64,000 nt of DNA from Actinoplanes lobatus (lineage in GTDB: Bacteria; Actinomycetota; Actinomycetes; Mycobacteriales; Micromonosporaceae). The position numbers were made by a program, and so were the translations under genes. Shown one piece after another: positions 7,759-15,815 of the stretch; within the stretch, counting starts at the first letter, position 1, and the number at the start of each line of letters is the position of its first letter. Location of the stretch: assembly GCF_014205215.1 (NCBI RefSeq), contig NZ_JACHNC010000001.1, forward strand, positions 253,001 through 317,000. Reading direction: 5' to 3'. A model generated the notes under the pieces. The model saw nothing but the letters and a program-made list of their open reading frames with translations. It did no database searches and had not been told where the DNA came from.

Positions 7759-8219
7759 AGCCGCACCCGCATCGCCGGATCGGGATGGCGGGTGAAGCCC
7801 AGCGAGGTGTAGAGCGGCTCACCGTCCGGCGACGCGGTCAGGTGTACGGCGGTGACGCCCTGGTCGCGGTACCACTCCAGGAGCGCTTCCACGCACGCCC
7901 GGGAGTAGCCGCGCCGCCGCATGTCCGGGTGGGTGGCGACGCTGAACACGTACCCGACGCGGCCCTCGGGGTTGTGCGGGTTGCCGAGGCGCTCCTCGAT
8001 CGTGCCGACGGCGCAGGCCGCGAGACCGCCGCCCGCGGGCCGCTCGACGACGAAGGCGGCCATTGTCGGCTCGGCCGCTCCCAGGCGGCGGACCAGTGAC
8101 CTCCGGGCCGGTTCACGCCAGTCGTCGTTCCAGTCGTCGCGCCCCATGGTGTGCAGCAGGACGGCCCGCAGGAGGATCAGTTCGTCGGCGTCGTCGGGGG
8201 TGGCTTGGCGGGTTCTCAC
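7755..8219 (-). CDS. GNAT acetyltransferase
   Basis: The 154-residue GNAT protein opens RTRQATPDDADELILLRAVLL and has the acetyl-CoA-binding stretch VATHPDMRRRGYSRACVEALLEW followed by the typical C-terminal YTSLGFTRHPDPAM. It shares little with its neighbour beyond the fold. It is the first gene of a two-gene operon and is divergent from the MarR/pirin genes, with a shared 70-bp intergenic region that carries a candidate MarR operator. Substrate unknown. Confidence 0.85.
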   Translation of the reverse strand: MRTRQATPDDADELILLRAVLLHTMGRDDWNDDWREPARRSLVRRLGAAEPTMAAFVVERPAGGGLAACAVGTIEERLGNPHNPEGRVGYVFSVATHPDMRRRGYSRACVEALLEWYRDQGVTAVHLTASPDGEPLYTSLGFTRHPDPAMRVRL

Positions 8220-8245
8220 GTCCGTACCCTAATCGGATCTTTGTC

Positions 8246-8272
8246 TTTCAGATTTGAAGTTTCAGATTTCAA
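8246..8272. promoter_or_regulatory. Candidate MarR operator (direct repeats of TTTCAGATTT)
   Basis: TTTCAGATTT occurs at 8246-8255 and again at 8260-8269, a 14-bp period, with internal dyads (TGAA-GT-TTCA and TTGAA...TTCAA). The stretch is strikingly AT-rich for this genome and lies between the divergent acetyltransferase and MarR genes, so one site could control both directions. Confidence 0.5.
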
Positions 8273-8289
8273 GGAGTACGGTTCGGGGC

Positions 8290-8730
8290 ATGGCCGAACC
8301 GTTGAGCGCCACCCAGCTGGCGCACTGGCGCACCTTCATCGAGAGCTCGTGGGCACTGCACACCCGCCTCGAGGACGAGTTGCGCGCCGCCACCGGCCTG
8401 AGCATGAACGACTACCACGTGCTGGTCGCCCTGGCCGAGGCGCCCGGCCGCCGGATCCGGATGGGCGAGCTGGCCAGCCGTCTGGTGCTCTCGCCGAGCC
8501 GGATCACGTACCAGATCAGCTCCATGATCAAACGTGGCCTGGTGCGCAAGGAGAGCTGTGCCGACGACGGCCGCGGCCAGGAGGCCGTGCTCACCGACGA
8601 GGGCCTGACCGCGCTGCGCGAGGCCGCACCGGCCCACCTGGAGACCGTCCGCAAGAGCTTCATCGATCACCTGGACGACGAGGAACTGGCCGTGATCGGC
8701 CGCGTCTTCGCCAAGATCAGAGAGGTCTGA
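8290..8730 (+). CDS. MarR-family transcriptional regulator
   Basis: The 146-residue protein has the MarR winged-helix layout: helical N-terminus, LSMNDYHVLVALAEAPGRRIRMGELASRLVLSPSRITYQISSM as helix-turn-helix (about residues 37-80), then the wing DDGRGQEAVLTDEG and C-terminal dimerisation helices. The frame is open further upstream, but ATG 8290 is the first convincing start. It sits four bases before a pirin gene, a pairing common in actinobacteria and proteobacteria where the regulator responds to phenolics, quinones or oxidants and represses its own operon. The AT-rich repeats upstream are the probable operator. Confidence 0.9.
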   Translation: MAEPLSATQLAHWRTFIESSWALHTRLEDELRAATGLSMNDYHVLVALAEAPGRRIRMGELASRLVLSPSRITYQISSMIKRGLVRKESCADDGRGQEAVLTDEGLTALREAAPAHLETVRKSFIDHLDDEELAVIGRVFAKIREV

Positions 8731-8733
8731 GCC

Positions 8734-9681
8734 ATGCCCGCCATCACCGTCGACGACGTCCTCGTCCTGCCCCGCCTGCCGGAACTCGACGCGATGACCG
8801 AGTTCCGCCCGGTCCGCCGGCTCACCACCGCCCCGCAGGGCTACGAGGGTGAGGGGTTCCCGGTGCGCCGGGCCTTCGCCGGCGTCCCGCTCAGCGAGCT
8901 GGACCCGTTCATCCACCTCGACCAGATGGGCGAGGTCGACTACGCCCCGGGTGAGCCGAAGGGCACCCCGTGGCACCCGCACCGCGGTTTCGAGACGGTG
9001 ACCTACATGATCGACGGGATCATGGATCACCAGGACTCGCTGGGCGGCGGCGGTTCGATCACCAACAGCGACACCCAGTGGATGACCGCCGGGTCGGGGA
9101 TCCTGCACATCGAGGCGCCGCCGGAGCATCTGGTGGTCAGCGGCGGCCTCTTCCACGGATTGCAGCTGTGGGTGAACCTGCCGCGCGCCGCGAAGATGAT
9201 CGACCCGAAATATCAGGACATCCGGGGCGGGGCGTCCGCGTTGCTGACCACGCCGGACGGTGGCGCGCTGATCCGGGTGATCGCCGGGGAGATCGCCGGG
9301 CAGAAGGGCCCGGGCAGCACCTTCACCCCGATCAACCTGGCACACGTCACGATGCAGCCCGGTTCGCGGCTCGACCTGCCCTGGCAGACCGACTACAACG
9401 CGCTGGTCTACGCGCTGTCCGGCGAGGGCTGGGTGGGCACCGACCTGCGCCCGATCCGGCTCGGCCAGCTCGCCACGCACGGTCCGGGCGAGGCGGTCCG
9501 GGTGGAGGCGAAGACCGAGCTGGACCTGTTCATCATGGGCGGGCAGCCGATCCGGGAGCCGATCGCCCACTACGGGCCGTTCGTGATGAACACCCGTGAG
9601 GAGCTGAAGCAGGCGTTCGAGGACTTCCAGAAGGGGCGCCTGGGTGTCGTTCCGGCGGCACGCGTACCGCACACGGACTGA
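8734..9681 (+). CDS. Pirin-family cupin protein
   Basis: The 315-residue bicupin keeps the pirin metal ligands: H81 and H83 in TPWHPHRGFETVTY, then H125 and E127 in GSGILHIEAPPE. Pirins bind one iron and some have quercetinase activity, while others act as redox-sensitive partners; which applies here is unknown. The C-terminal cupin (PKGTVF-like region, LPWQTDYNALVYALSGEGWVG) is intact. It follows the marR stop by three bases, so the two genes form an operon, and an aminopeptidase gene follows after a 14-base gap. Confidence 0.9.
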   Translation: MPAITVDDVLVLPRLPELDAMTEFRPVRRLTTAPQGYEGEGFPVRRAFAGVPLSELDPFIHLDQMGEVDYAPGEPKGTPWHPHRGFETVTYMIDGIMDHQDSLGGGGSITNSDTQWMTAGSGILHIEAPPEHLVVSGGLFHGLQLWVNLPRAAKMIDPKYQDIRGGASALLTTPDGGALIRVIAGEIAGQKGPGSTFTPINLAHVTMQPGSRLDLPWQTDYNALVYALSGEGWVGTDLRPIRLGQLATHGPGEAVRVEAKTELDLFIMGGQPIREPIAHYGPFVMNTREELKQAFEDFQKGRLGVVPAARVPHTD

Positions 9682-9695
9682 TTAGGCTGACCGGC

Positions 9696-10892
9696 ATGGA
9701 CCGGATCGAGCGTTTCGCCGACGTCGTGGTCCGGGCTGGGGTCAACATCCAGCCCGGGCAGGGAGTCATTCTTCGTACCGACACCGCGCACCTGGAGATC
9801 GCCCGGGCGGTGGTGGCCGCCGCGTACGCCGCCGGTGCGGCCTGGGTGGAACCGCTCTGGTCGGACGGCCCGATGCGCCGGTCCGCCGTCGACCACGCCA
9901 GCCTGGAGACGCTGACCACCAATCGCGGCTGGGCGTTGCAGCGCATCCGGGAGTGGTCCGAGCAGGGCATCGCCTCGATCGCCCTGCTCGGCGACCCGAA
10001 CCCGCACCTGCTCGACGGCGTCGACCCGGTGAAGGCGGCGGCGTTCCCCGCCGAGGAGAGCGCGCTGATGCGGGAGACGGTGCTGGACCGCCTGCGCTGG
10101 ACCGCGGCGGGCGCGCCGAACCCCGGCTGGGCCACCCAGGTCTTCGGCGAGCCGGATGTGGAGCGGCTGTGGGAGGCGGTGGGCACCGCCATGCGCCTGG
10201 ACACCGAGGATCCGGCGGCGGCCTGGCGGGCGCGGGCCGCGACGCTGGCCGAGCGGGGTGCCGCGCTGGACGCTCTGGAGCTGACCTCGATCCGGTACGC
10301 GGGAGGCGGCACCGATCTCACGGTCGGCCTGATCCCCGGCTGCCGCTGGACCGGTGGCGGGCTGATCGACGACGACGGTGTGCCGTACATGCCGAACATC
10401 CCCACCGAGGAGGTGTTCACCAGCCCGGACCGGCGGACCGCCGAGGGTGTGCTGCGGGTGACCAAGCCACTGGTGCTGAACGGTCGCCTGGTGCTCGGGC
10501 TGCGGCTGGAGTTCTCGGCGGGCCGGATCGTGGCGGTGTCGGCGGACTCCGGCGCGGACGCGGTGGAGGCCCAGCTGGAGACCGACGACGGCGCCCGCTA
10601 CCTGGGCGAGGTGTCCCTGGTGGACTCGGACAGCCGGATCGCCAGGGCGGGCATCGTCTTCCACAACACGCTCTTCGACGAGAACGCCGCCTGTCACGTG
10701 GCCTGGGGCGCGAGTTTCCCGTTCTCCGTGCCGGGCGCCCGGGAGCTGCCGGTGGAGCGGCGGGAGGCGCTGGGCCTGAACACCTCGGGCGTGCACACCG
10801 ACGTGGTGATCGGCGGCGAGGGCATCACGGTGACCGGCACCGGCCCGAAGGGCACCGTCGACATCATCCGCGCCGACGAGTGGGTCCTCTGA
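9696..10892 (+). CDS. M29-family metallo-aminopeptidase (AmpS/PepS-like)
   Basis: The 398-residue protein has the M29 signatures: NIPTEEVFTSPD with the first metal-binding glutamate region, ARYLGEVSLVDSDS, FHNTLFDENAACHVAWG and a late HTDVVIGG. These supply the Glu, His, Tyr and Asp ligands of the two-metal centre in thermophilic-type aminopeptidases, which release N-terminal residues from peptides in the cytoplasm. The length fits the family (about 365-420). It lies 14 bases after the pirin gene and could be co-transcribed; the functional link, if any, is unclear. Confidence 0.9.
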   Translation: MDRIERFADVVVRAGVNIQPGQGVILRTDTAHLEIARAVVAAAYAAGAAWVEPLWSDGPMRRSAVDHASLETLTTNRGWALQRIREWSEQGIASIALLGDPNPHLLDGVDPVKAAAFPAEESALMRETVLDRLRWTAAGAPNPGWATQVFGEPDVERLWEAVGTAMRLDTEDPAAAWRARAATLAERGAALDALELTSIRYAGGGTDLTVGLIPGCRWTGGGLIDDDGVPYMPNIPTEEVFTSPDRRTAEGVLRVTKPLVLNGRLVLGLRLEFSAGRIVAVSADSGADAVEAQLETDDGARYLGEVSLVDSDSRIARAGIVFHNTLFDENAACHVAWGASFPFSVPGARELPVERREALGLNTSGVHTDVVIGGEGITVTGTGPKGTVDIIRADEWVL

Positions 10893-10913
10893 CGGTCCCG
10901 GCGGTGCTGTCGG

Positions 10914-11039
10914 TCAGGACATCATCAGCATCGCGGTAGTGCCCAGCAGCACCAGCAGCAGGACCGCGATGAGCAGTCCGGTCTCGGCGGTGCCGGTGGC
11001 CTCGGTCACCGGTGTCGTGGTCAGGGGCTCGCTGCTCAT
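10914..11039 (-). CDS. 41-residue single-pass membrane protein
   Basis: This short gene starts at the ATG at 11039, seven bases after a GAGGAG ribosome-binding site, and ends in TGA at 10914. The product begins MSSEPLTTTPVTEATG, a Ser/Thr-rich polar head, and ends in one hydrophobic helix (about residues 20-40) rich in Leu and Met. A good ribosome-binding site, a sharp polar/hydrophobic division and a position just clear of both neighbours argue for a real gene. Similar one-helix proteins occur widely but I do not recognise a family. It is divergent from the phospholipase D gene and convergent with the aminopeptidase gene. Confidence 0.6.
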   Translation of the reverse strand: MSSEPLTTTPVTEATGTAETGLLIAVLLLVLLGTTAMLMMS

Positions 11040-11140
11040 GGTTCCACTCCTCGGCGGGGGTCGGGGGGTGCGCCGCTCCGCGTGCGGGCGGCGGTCGGGA
11101 GGCTTACGGTGAGGGCGTCGTCGACCTCGAAGGGGTTGCT

Positions 11141-12724
11141 GTGCCGCCGCAGGAATGGCTTCTCACCGCTGCCGAACGCGGCAACCCGGACACCTCCATA
11201 CCCATATGGAACACCGGAAACACGGTCGAGCCACTCATTCACGGGCAAAATTACTTCGATCGGCTGGTGACCGAAATCGGGGCGCTGGAACCCGGTGATC
11301 ACCTGTTCTTCACCGACTGGCGCGGCGACCCGGACGAGCGGGTCCACGACGGCGGGCCCACCGTCGCCGAGGTGTTCGCGGCCGCCGCCGCGCGCGGTGT
11401 CGTCCTGAAAGGGCTGCTCTGGCGCTCCCATCTGGACAAACTCGCCTACAGCGAGGAGGAGAACCGGACACTGAGCGACGAGATCGAGGCGGCCGGCGGC
11501 GAGGTGCTGCTCGACCAGCGGGTCCGCCGGGGCGGGTCGCACCACCAGAAGCTCGTGGTGCTGCGGCACCCGGGACGACCGGAACTGGACATCGCCTTCG
11601 CCGGCGGGATCGACCTGTGCCACAGCCGCCGCGACGACGCCCGGCACCACGGCGATCCGCAGGCGGTTCGGATGGCGTCCGCGTACGGGCCGAACCCGCC
11701 CTGGCACGACGTGCAGCTGGCGTTGCGTGGCCCGGTCGTCGGCACGCTCGACCGCTCGTTCCGGGAACGCTGGACCGACCGGGTGCCGCTCGACCAGGGC
11801 GGCCCGATCGCCACCGTCACCGACCGGCTGCGCCACGAGGACATGCGCCCCGACCCGCTGCCGGACCTGCCGCCCGACCCACCGGAGTGCGGCCCGCACA
11901 CCGTGCAGGTGTTGCGCACCTATCCGGCGATGCGCCCGCCGTACGGCTTCGCGACGCTGGGCGAGCGCAGCGTGGCCCGCGGCTACACGAAGGCGATCAA
12001 ACGGGCCCGCCGGCTCATCTACCTGGAGGACCAGTACCTGTGGTCCACCGAGGTGGCCCAGCTGTTCGCCGAGGCGATGGCCGGCAACCCGCGGCTGCAC
12101 CTGGTGGCCGTGGTGCCCCGGCATCCGGACGTGGACGGCGCGTTCGCGCTGCCACCCAACCAGGTGGGCCGGGAACAGGCCATCGAGCTGTGCAGACGGG
12201 CCGCCGGCGACCGGGTGCACGTCTTCGACCTGGAGAACCACGACGGCACCCCGATCTACGTGCACGCCAAGGTCTGCGTGATCGACGACGTCTGGTGCAG
12301 CGTGGGCAGCGACAACTTCAACCGCCGCTCGTGGACCCACGACAGCGAGCTGTCCTGCGCGGTCCTCGACGACACCGCCGACGGGCGGGCCCCGGCCGAT
12401 CCGGCGGGGCTCGGCGACGGCGCCCGGCGGTTCGCCCGCGACCTGCGGCTGGCGCTGATGCGCGAGCACCTGGATCGCGAGGACGGCGACGACGAGGACC
12501 TGCTGGATCCGGAGAGCGCGGTCACGGCGCTGACCCGGGCCGCCGACCGGCTGCGGGACTGGCGCGACGGCGGGCGGGTGGGGCCCCGTCCGCCGGGGCG
12601 GCTCGTGCCGCACGAGACGCGGCCGTTGCCGTGGCATCAGCGTTTGTGGGCGCTTCCGGCGTACCGAATGATCTATGACCCGGACGGACGGCCGTGGCGT
12701 GACCGCCGGGCCGGAAGCTGGTAG
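11141..12724 (+). CDS. Phospholipase D-superfamily protein
   Basis: Both HKD signatures are present: SHHQKLVVLRHPGRPELDIAF about 130 residues in and YVHAKVCVIDDVWCSVGSDN near residue 378. The spacing (two motifs about 245 residues apart in a 527-residue chain) fits bacterial PLD and cardiolipin-synthase-like enzymes, which hydrolyse or transfer phosphatidyl groups through a phospho-histidine intermediate. There is no signal peptide and no clear membrane helix, so it may act at the inner face of the membrane. The frame is open from 11012, but a GTG at 11141 with AAGGGG five bases upstream fits best. A perfect 20-bp palindrome begins at its stop codon. Confidence 0.85.
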   Translation: MPPQEWLLTAAERGNPDTSIPIWNTGNTVEPLIHGQNYFDRLVTEIGALEPGDHLFFTDWRGDPDERVHDGGPTVAEVFAAAAARGVVLKGLLWRSHLDKLAYSEEENRTLSDEIEAAGGEVLLDQRVRRGGSHHQKLVVLRHPGRPELDIAFAGGIDLCHSRRDDARHHGDPQAVRMASAYGPNPPWHDVQLALRGPVVGTLDRSFRERWTDRVPLDQGGPIATVTDRLRHEDMRPDPLPDLPPDPPECGPHTVQVLRTYPAMRPPYGFATLGERSVARGYTKAIKRARRLIYLEDQYLWSTEVAQLFAEAMAGNPRLHLVAVVPRHPDVDGAFALPPNQVGREQAIELCRRAAGDRVHVFDLENHDGTPIYVHAKVCVIDDVWCSVGSDNFNRRSWTHDSELSCAVLDDTADGRAPADPAGLGDGARRFARDLRLALMREHLDREDGDDEDLLDPESAVTALTRAADRLRDWRDGGRVGPRPPGRLVPHETRPLPWHQRLWALPAYRMIYDPDGRPWRDRRAGSW

Positions 12725-12742
12725 GTATGCCTAGGCATACCT
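12723..12742. promoter_or_regulatory. Perfect 20-bp palindrome between PLD and histidine-kinase genes
   Basis: AGGTATGCCTAGGCATACCT is an uninterrupted 20-bp dyad that starts inside the TAG stop of the PLD gene and ends 57 bases before the kinase start. The absence of a loop and U-tract makes it a poor terminator and a good TetR-type or response-regulator-type operator. Confidence 0.6.
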
Positions 12743-12799
12743 CTGACCGGGTGTTTGAACGGCTGGGCCGGGCCGGAGGCCGCTGGCTACCGTGACCTG

Positions 12800-14077
12800 G
12801 TGTTCAACGCCGACCATCTCGCCACCGCCCTGCGGGACCGCCGCTACCTCCGGACGACCTGGCCGTGGCGCGCGGCCGGTTACCTGTCGATCACCGGAGT
12901 GATCGTCCTGCCGCTCGCCTTCGTCCTCTGGCTGCTGCTGATCCCGTGGCTGGTGGCCGGGCGCAACCTCGTCCACGGAACGACGCCCGAACTTGTGGTG
13001 CTCCTTCTCATGGCGCTGGGCGCCGCCCTGATCGCCACGTTCAGCCCGCTGGTGGCGCTGCCGCTGGCCGCCCTGGAACGGCAACGGCTCCGGATGATCG
13101 ACGCCCGGCCGCTCGTGGCGCCGCACCGGATCAGCGCCACCAACCCGCTGACCCTGTTCGGGCACGAGTCCACCTGGCGGGCCGTCCTGTACGCCGTCGT
13201 GCTGGCCCTGTTCGCCCCGCCGGTGCTGATGCTCGCCGGGGTTCTGATCTCGCTGGAGGCGACGCTGCTGTTCAGCCCCTGGGTGGCCGAGTGGAACCTC
13301 GGCGACCTGACCATCGAGGGCGGCCCCGCGTCGATCCCGTTCACGCTGCTCGGCATCGTCCTGATCCCGGTCTGGCTCTACCTGATCGGCGGCCTGGCGG
13401 CGGTGCACGGCGCGCTGGCCCGGCGGCTGCTCGGCAGCGGCGGCGACGGCCTGCGCGACCAGCTGACCGAGGTGTCGCAGTCCCGGGCCCGGCTGGCCGA
13501 CGCGTTCGACGCCGAACGGCGCCGCATCGAACGGGACCTGCACGACGGCGCCCAGCACCGGCTCACGAGCCTCACCCTGCACCTGGGCATGGCCCGGCTG
13601 GACCTGCCCGAGGACTCCCCCGCCGCCGCGCCGCTCGGCCAGGCCCACGACCAGGCCAAGGAGCTGATGGTGGTGCTGCGTGACCTGATCCACGGGATCC
13701 GCCCGCAGACCCTCGGCGACGTCGGCCTGGCGGCCGCGCTGTGGGAGCTGGCCGCGAGTTCGCCGGTGCCGGTGACGGTGGAGGCGCCCGACACCATCGG
13801 CCGGCTGCCGGAGCGGGTCGAGACGACCGCCTACTTCGTGGCCGCCGAGGCGCTCACCAACGTGGCCCGGCACGCGCACGCCACCTCGGCCCAGGTGCGC
13901 CTGACCCGCTCCGGCGACGGGGTGGTGCTGGAGATCCAGGACGACGGGCGGGGCGGCGCCGACCCGGCCGCCGGAAGCGGGCTCACCGGTCTGGCCGACC
14001 GGGTGGCGGCGGCGGACGGACGGCTCCTGCTGGCCAGCCCGGCCGGCGGGCCCACGCTGCTGCGGGTCGAGCTGTGA
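12800..14077 (+). CDS. Sensor histidine kinase, HisKA_3 (NarL-partner) family
   Basis: The 425-residue protein has four membrane helices in its first 220 residues (for example VIVLPLAFVLWLLLIPWLVA and VVLALFAPPVLMLAGVLISL), laid out like the actinobacterial sensor domain of this class. The phospho-acceptor box is ERRRIERDLHDGAQHR (His near residue 247) and the ATPase domain has AAEALTNVARHAHA and GSGLTGLADRV. It phosphorylates the response regulator encoded immediately downstream, whose GTG overlaps its stop. I chose the GTG at 12800; the frame is open from 12755. The signal is unknown. An upstream palindrome may be the pair's operator. Confidence 0.9.
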   Translation: MFNADHLATALRDRRYLRTTWPWRAAGYLSITGVIVLPLAFVLWLLLIPWLVAGRNLVHGTTPELVVLLLMALGAALIATFSPLVALPLAALERQRLRMIDARPLVAPHRISATNPLTLFGHESTWRAVLYAVVLALFAPPVLMLAGVLISLEATLLFSPWVAEWNLGDLTIEGGPASIPFTLLGIVLIPVWLYLIGGLAAVHGALARRLLGSGGDGLRDQLTEVSQSRARLADAFDAERRRIERDLHDGAQHRLTSLTLHLGMARLDLPEDSPAAAPLGQAHDQAKELMVVLRDLIHGIRPQTLGDVGLAAALWELAASSPVPVTVEAPDTIGRLPERVETTAYFVAAEALTNVARHAHATSAQVRLTRSGDGVVLEIQDDGRGGADPAAGSGLTGLADRVAAADGRLLLASPAGGPTLLRVEL

Positions 14078-14715
14078 CCCGGGTGGTCCTCGCCGAGGAC
14101 GGCGTGCTGCTGCGCGAGGGCCTGGTCGGGGTGCTGGTCCGGTTCGGGTTCGAGGTGGTGGCCGCGGTCGGGGACGCCGACGAGCTGATCGCCGCGGTGG
14201 AGAAGCACGACCCGGGGCTGGTGATCACCGATATCAAGATGCCGCCGACCTTCTCCGACGAGGGGCTGCGGGCGGCCGTCCGGCTGCGGCAGGACCGCCC
14301 CGGGCTGCCCGTCGTGGTGCTCAGCCAGTACGTGCAGCAGGAGTTCGCGGCCGACCTGATCGGCACCGGCGACGGCGTCGGCTACCTGCTCAAGGACCGG
14401 GTCGCCGACATCGCCGACTTCGTGGCGTCGCTGCGCACCGTGGTGGACGGCGGCACGGTCGTCGACCCGGACGTGGTCCGCCGGCTGCTGAGCCGCCAGC
14501 GGGATCCGCTCGCCGGGCTGTCCGGCCGGGAGCGGGAGGTGCTCGCCCTGATCGCCGAGGGCCGGTCCAACTCGGCGATCGCGTCGGCCCTGTTCATCAG
14601 TGATCCCGCGGTCGGCAAGCACGTCGGCAACATCCTCGCCAAGCTGGGCCTGCCGCCGACCGACGACACCAACCGGCGGGTCCTGGCGGTGCTCACCTAT
14701 CTGCGCGCCCGGTGA
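14074..14715 (+). CDS. NarL/LuxR-type response regulator
   Basis: The 213-residue protein has a receiver domain (VVLAEDGVLLREGL, phospho-acceptor Asp near residue 53 in VITDIKMPPT, Lys in GYLLKDRV) and a C-terminal LuxR helix-turn-helix (LSGREREVLALIAEGRSNSAIASALFISDPAVGKHV). It starts at a GTG overlapping the kinase stop (GTGA), which fixes the start and the pairing. The target genes are not known; the 20-bp palindrome upstream of the kinase is one possible site. Its 3' end overlaps a convergent methyltransferase gene by 23 bp. Confidence 0.95.
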   Translation: MTRVVLAEDGVLLREGLVGVLVRFGFEVVAAVGDADELIAAVEKHDPGLVITDIKMPPTFSDEGLRAAVRLRQDRPGLPVVVLSQYVQQEFAADLIGTGDGVGYLLKDRVADIADFVASLRTVVDGGTVVDPDVVRRLLSRQRDPLAGLSGREREVLALIAEGRSNSAIASALFISDPAVGKHVGNILAKLGLPPTDDTNRRVLAVLTYLRAR

Positions 14716-15796
14716 GCCGGTTCCGCAGCGTCCACCGGTACGGCGTCCAGAGCGGGCCGGACCGCGCCAGCTCCACGTCCCAGGCGCTCATCGGTGGCCG
14801 GCCGAGAGCGTCCCACCGTTCGGCGAGCGCCACCCCGATCGCCGCGTAGCGGTCCCGTTCGGCGCCGGACGCGAGGACCGACCCGTCGGTCAGCACCACC
14901 GCGCCGGACTCGCCGGTGTCGTCGAGCACCGCGAGGCAACTCTGCTGCCGGTCCGGCAGCGCCGCCTGGGTGACCCGGTGATGCCAGGCGCCCGCCGCGT
15001 ACCAGAGATCCCGGTAGGCGAGCGTCGCCAGCGCCGGGCGCCAGCACGCCGGGCGCGCCTCGGTCAGGCCCGCCATCCCGGGCACCGGCTCCGGATGGCT
15101 GTGCCGGTGCCGGGCGGTCAGCGGACCGGCGGCGCTCATGAACCCGGCCGGGCACACCACGGCGGCCGCGCAGTCGGTACGGACGTCCAGGACCGGGTGG
15201 GTGCCGCTGTGCTCGACCGGGACGATGATCCGGCCGCCCGGTTCGAGCCGGTCCAGCCAGTGCGGCGAGACACCGGCCACGCCCACGGTCACGATGATCG
15301 CGTCGTACCGCTCCGGGTCTGAGCCGACCGCGACCGTGTAACCGTCGGCGGTCTCCACCCGGACCCCGGAGGCGCCGGCGCGGGCCAGCGCGGAACGCGC
15401 CCGGTCGGCCACGTCGGGCTGCACGTCGACCGTGGTGACCGTCGCTCCCATGGCGGCCAGCAGCGCCGCGTTGTAGCCGGTGCCCGCGCCGATCTCCAGG
15501 ATCCGCATGCCGGGCCGCGGGTCGAGCGCCTCGATCATGATGGCCATCAGCGACGGCTGGCTGGAGGAGCTCACCGGGCGGCCGTCGCTCAGCTTGGTGA
15601 CCAGCACATCGTTGCTGTAGACGGTGGCCAGGAACTCCGGGTCGGCGGGCAGGACCCGGCGGCCGTCGCGGCTCAGGAAACCGTCCGGCACGAAGATCTC
15701 CCGGGGCACCGCGCCGAACGCCTGGGCCAGGGCGGGCGAGAGCTCGGCGCCGTCTCCGCGGATCAGGTCGAGGTAGTGCCGGCGGGCGTCCTCCAT
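14693..15796 (-). CDS. Protein-L-isoaspartate O-methyltransferase-like protein
   Basis: The 367-residue protein has a PCMT/PIMT N-terminal domain: FGAVPREIFVP near residue 30, YSNDVLVTKL, SSSSQPSLMAIMIEAL, then the SAM site MRILEIGAGTGYNAALLAAMGA (about residues 95-115). The C-terminal 150 residues are an extension typical of actinobacterial relatives, some of which act on peptide natural products. Whether this one repairs isoaspartate in general proteins or modifies a particular peptide cannot be read. I place the start at the ATG at 15796 because TACGGT (15809-15804) makes a leaderless-type -10 seven bases upstream; GTG nine bases earlier is possible. Confidence 0.8.
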   Translation of the reverse strand: MEDARRHYLDLIRGDGAELSPALAQAFGAVPREIFVPDGFLSRDGRRVLPADPEFLATVYSNDVLVTKLSDGRPVSSSSQPSLMAIMIEALDPRPGMRILEIGAGTGYNAALLAAMGATVTTVDVQPDVADRARSALARAGASGVRVETADGYTVAVGSDPERYDAIIVTVGVAGVSPHWLDRLEPGGRIIVPVEHSGTHPVLDVRTDCAAAVVCPAGFMSAAGPLTARHRHSHPEPVPGMAGLTEARPACWRPALATLAYRDLWYAAGAWHHRVTQAALPDRQQSCLAVLDDTGESGAVVLTDGSVLASGAERDRYAAIGVALAERWDALGRPPMSAWDVELARSGPLWTPYRWTLRNRLTGRADR

Positions 15797-15815
15797 GCAT
15801 GACACCGTATAGCCG

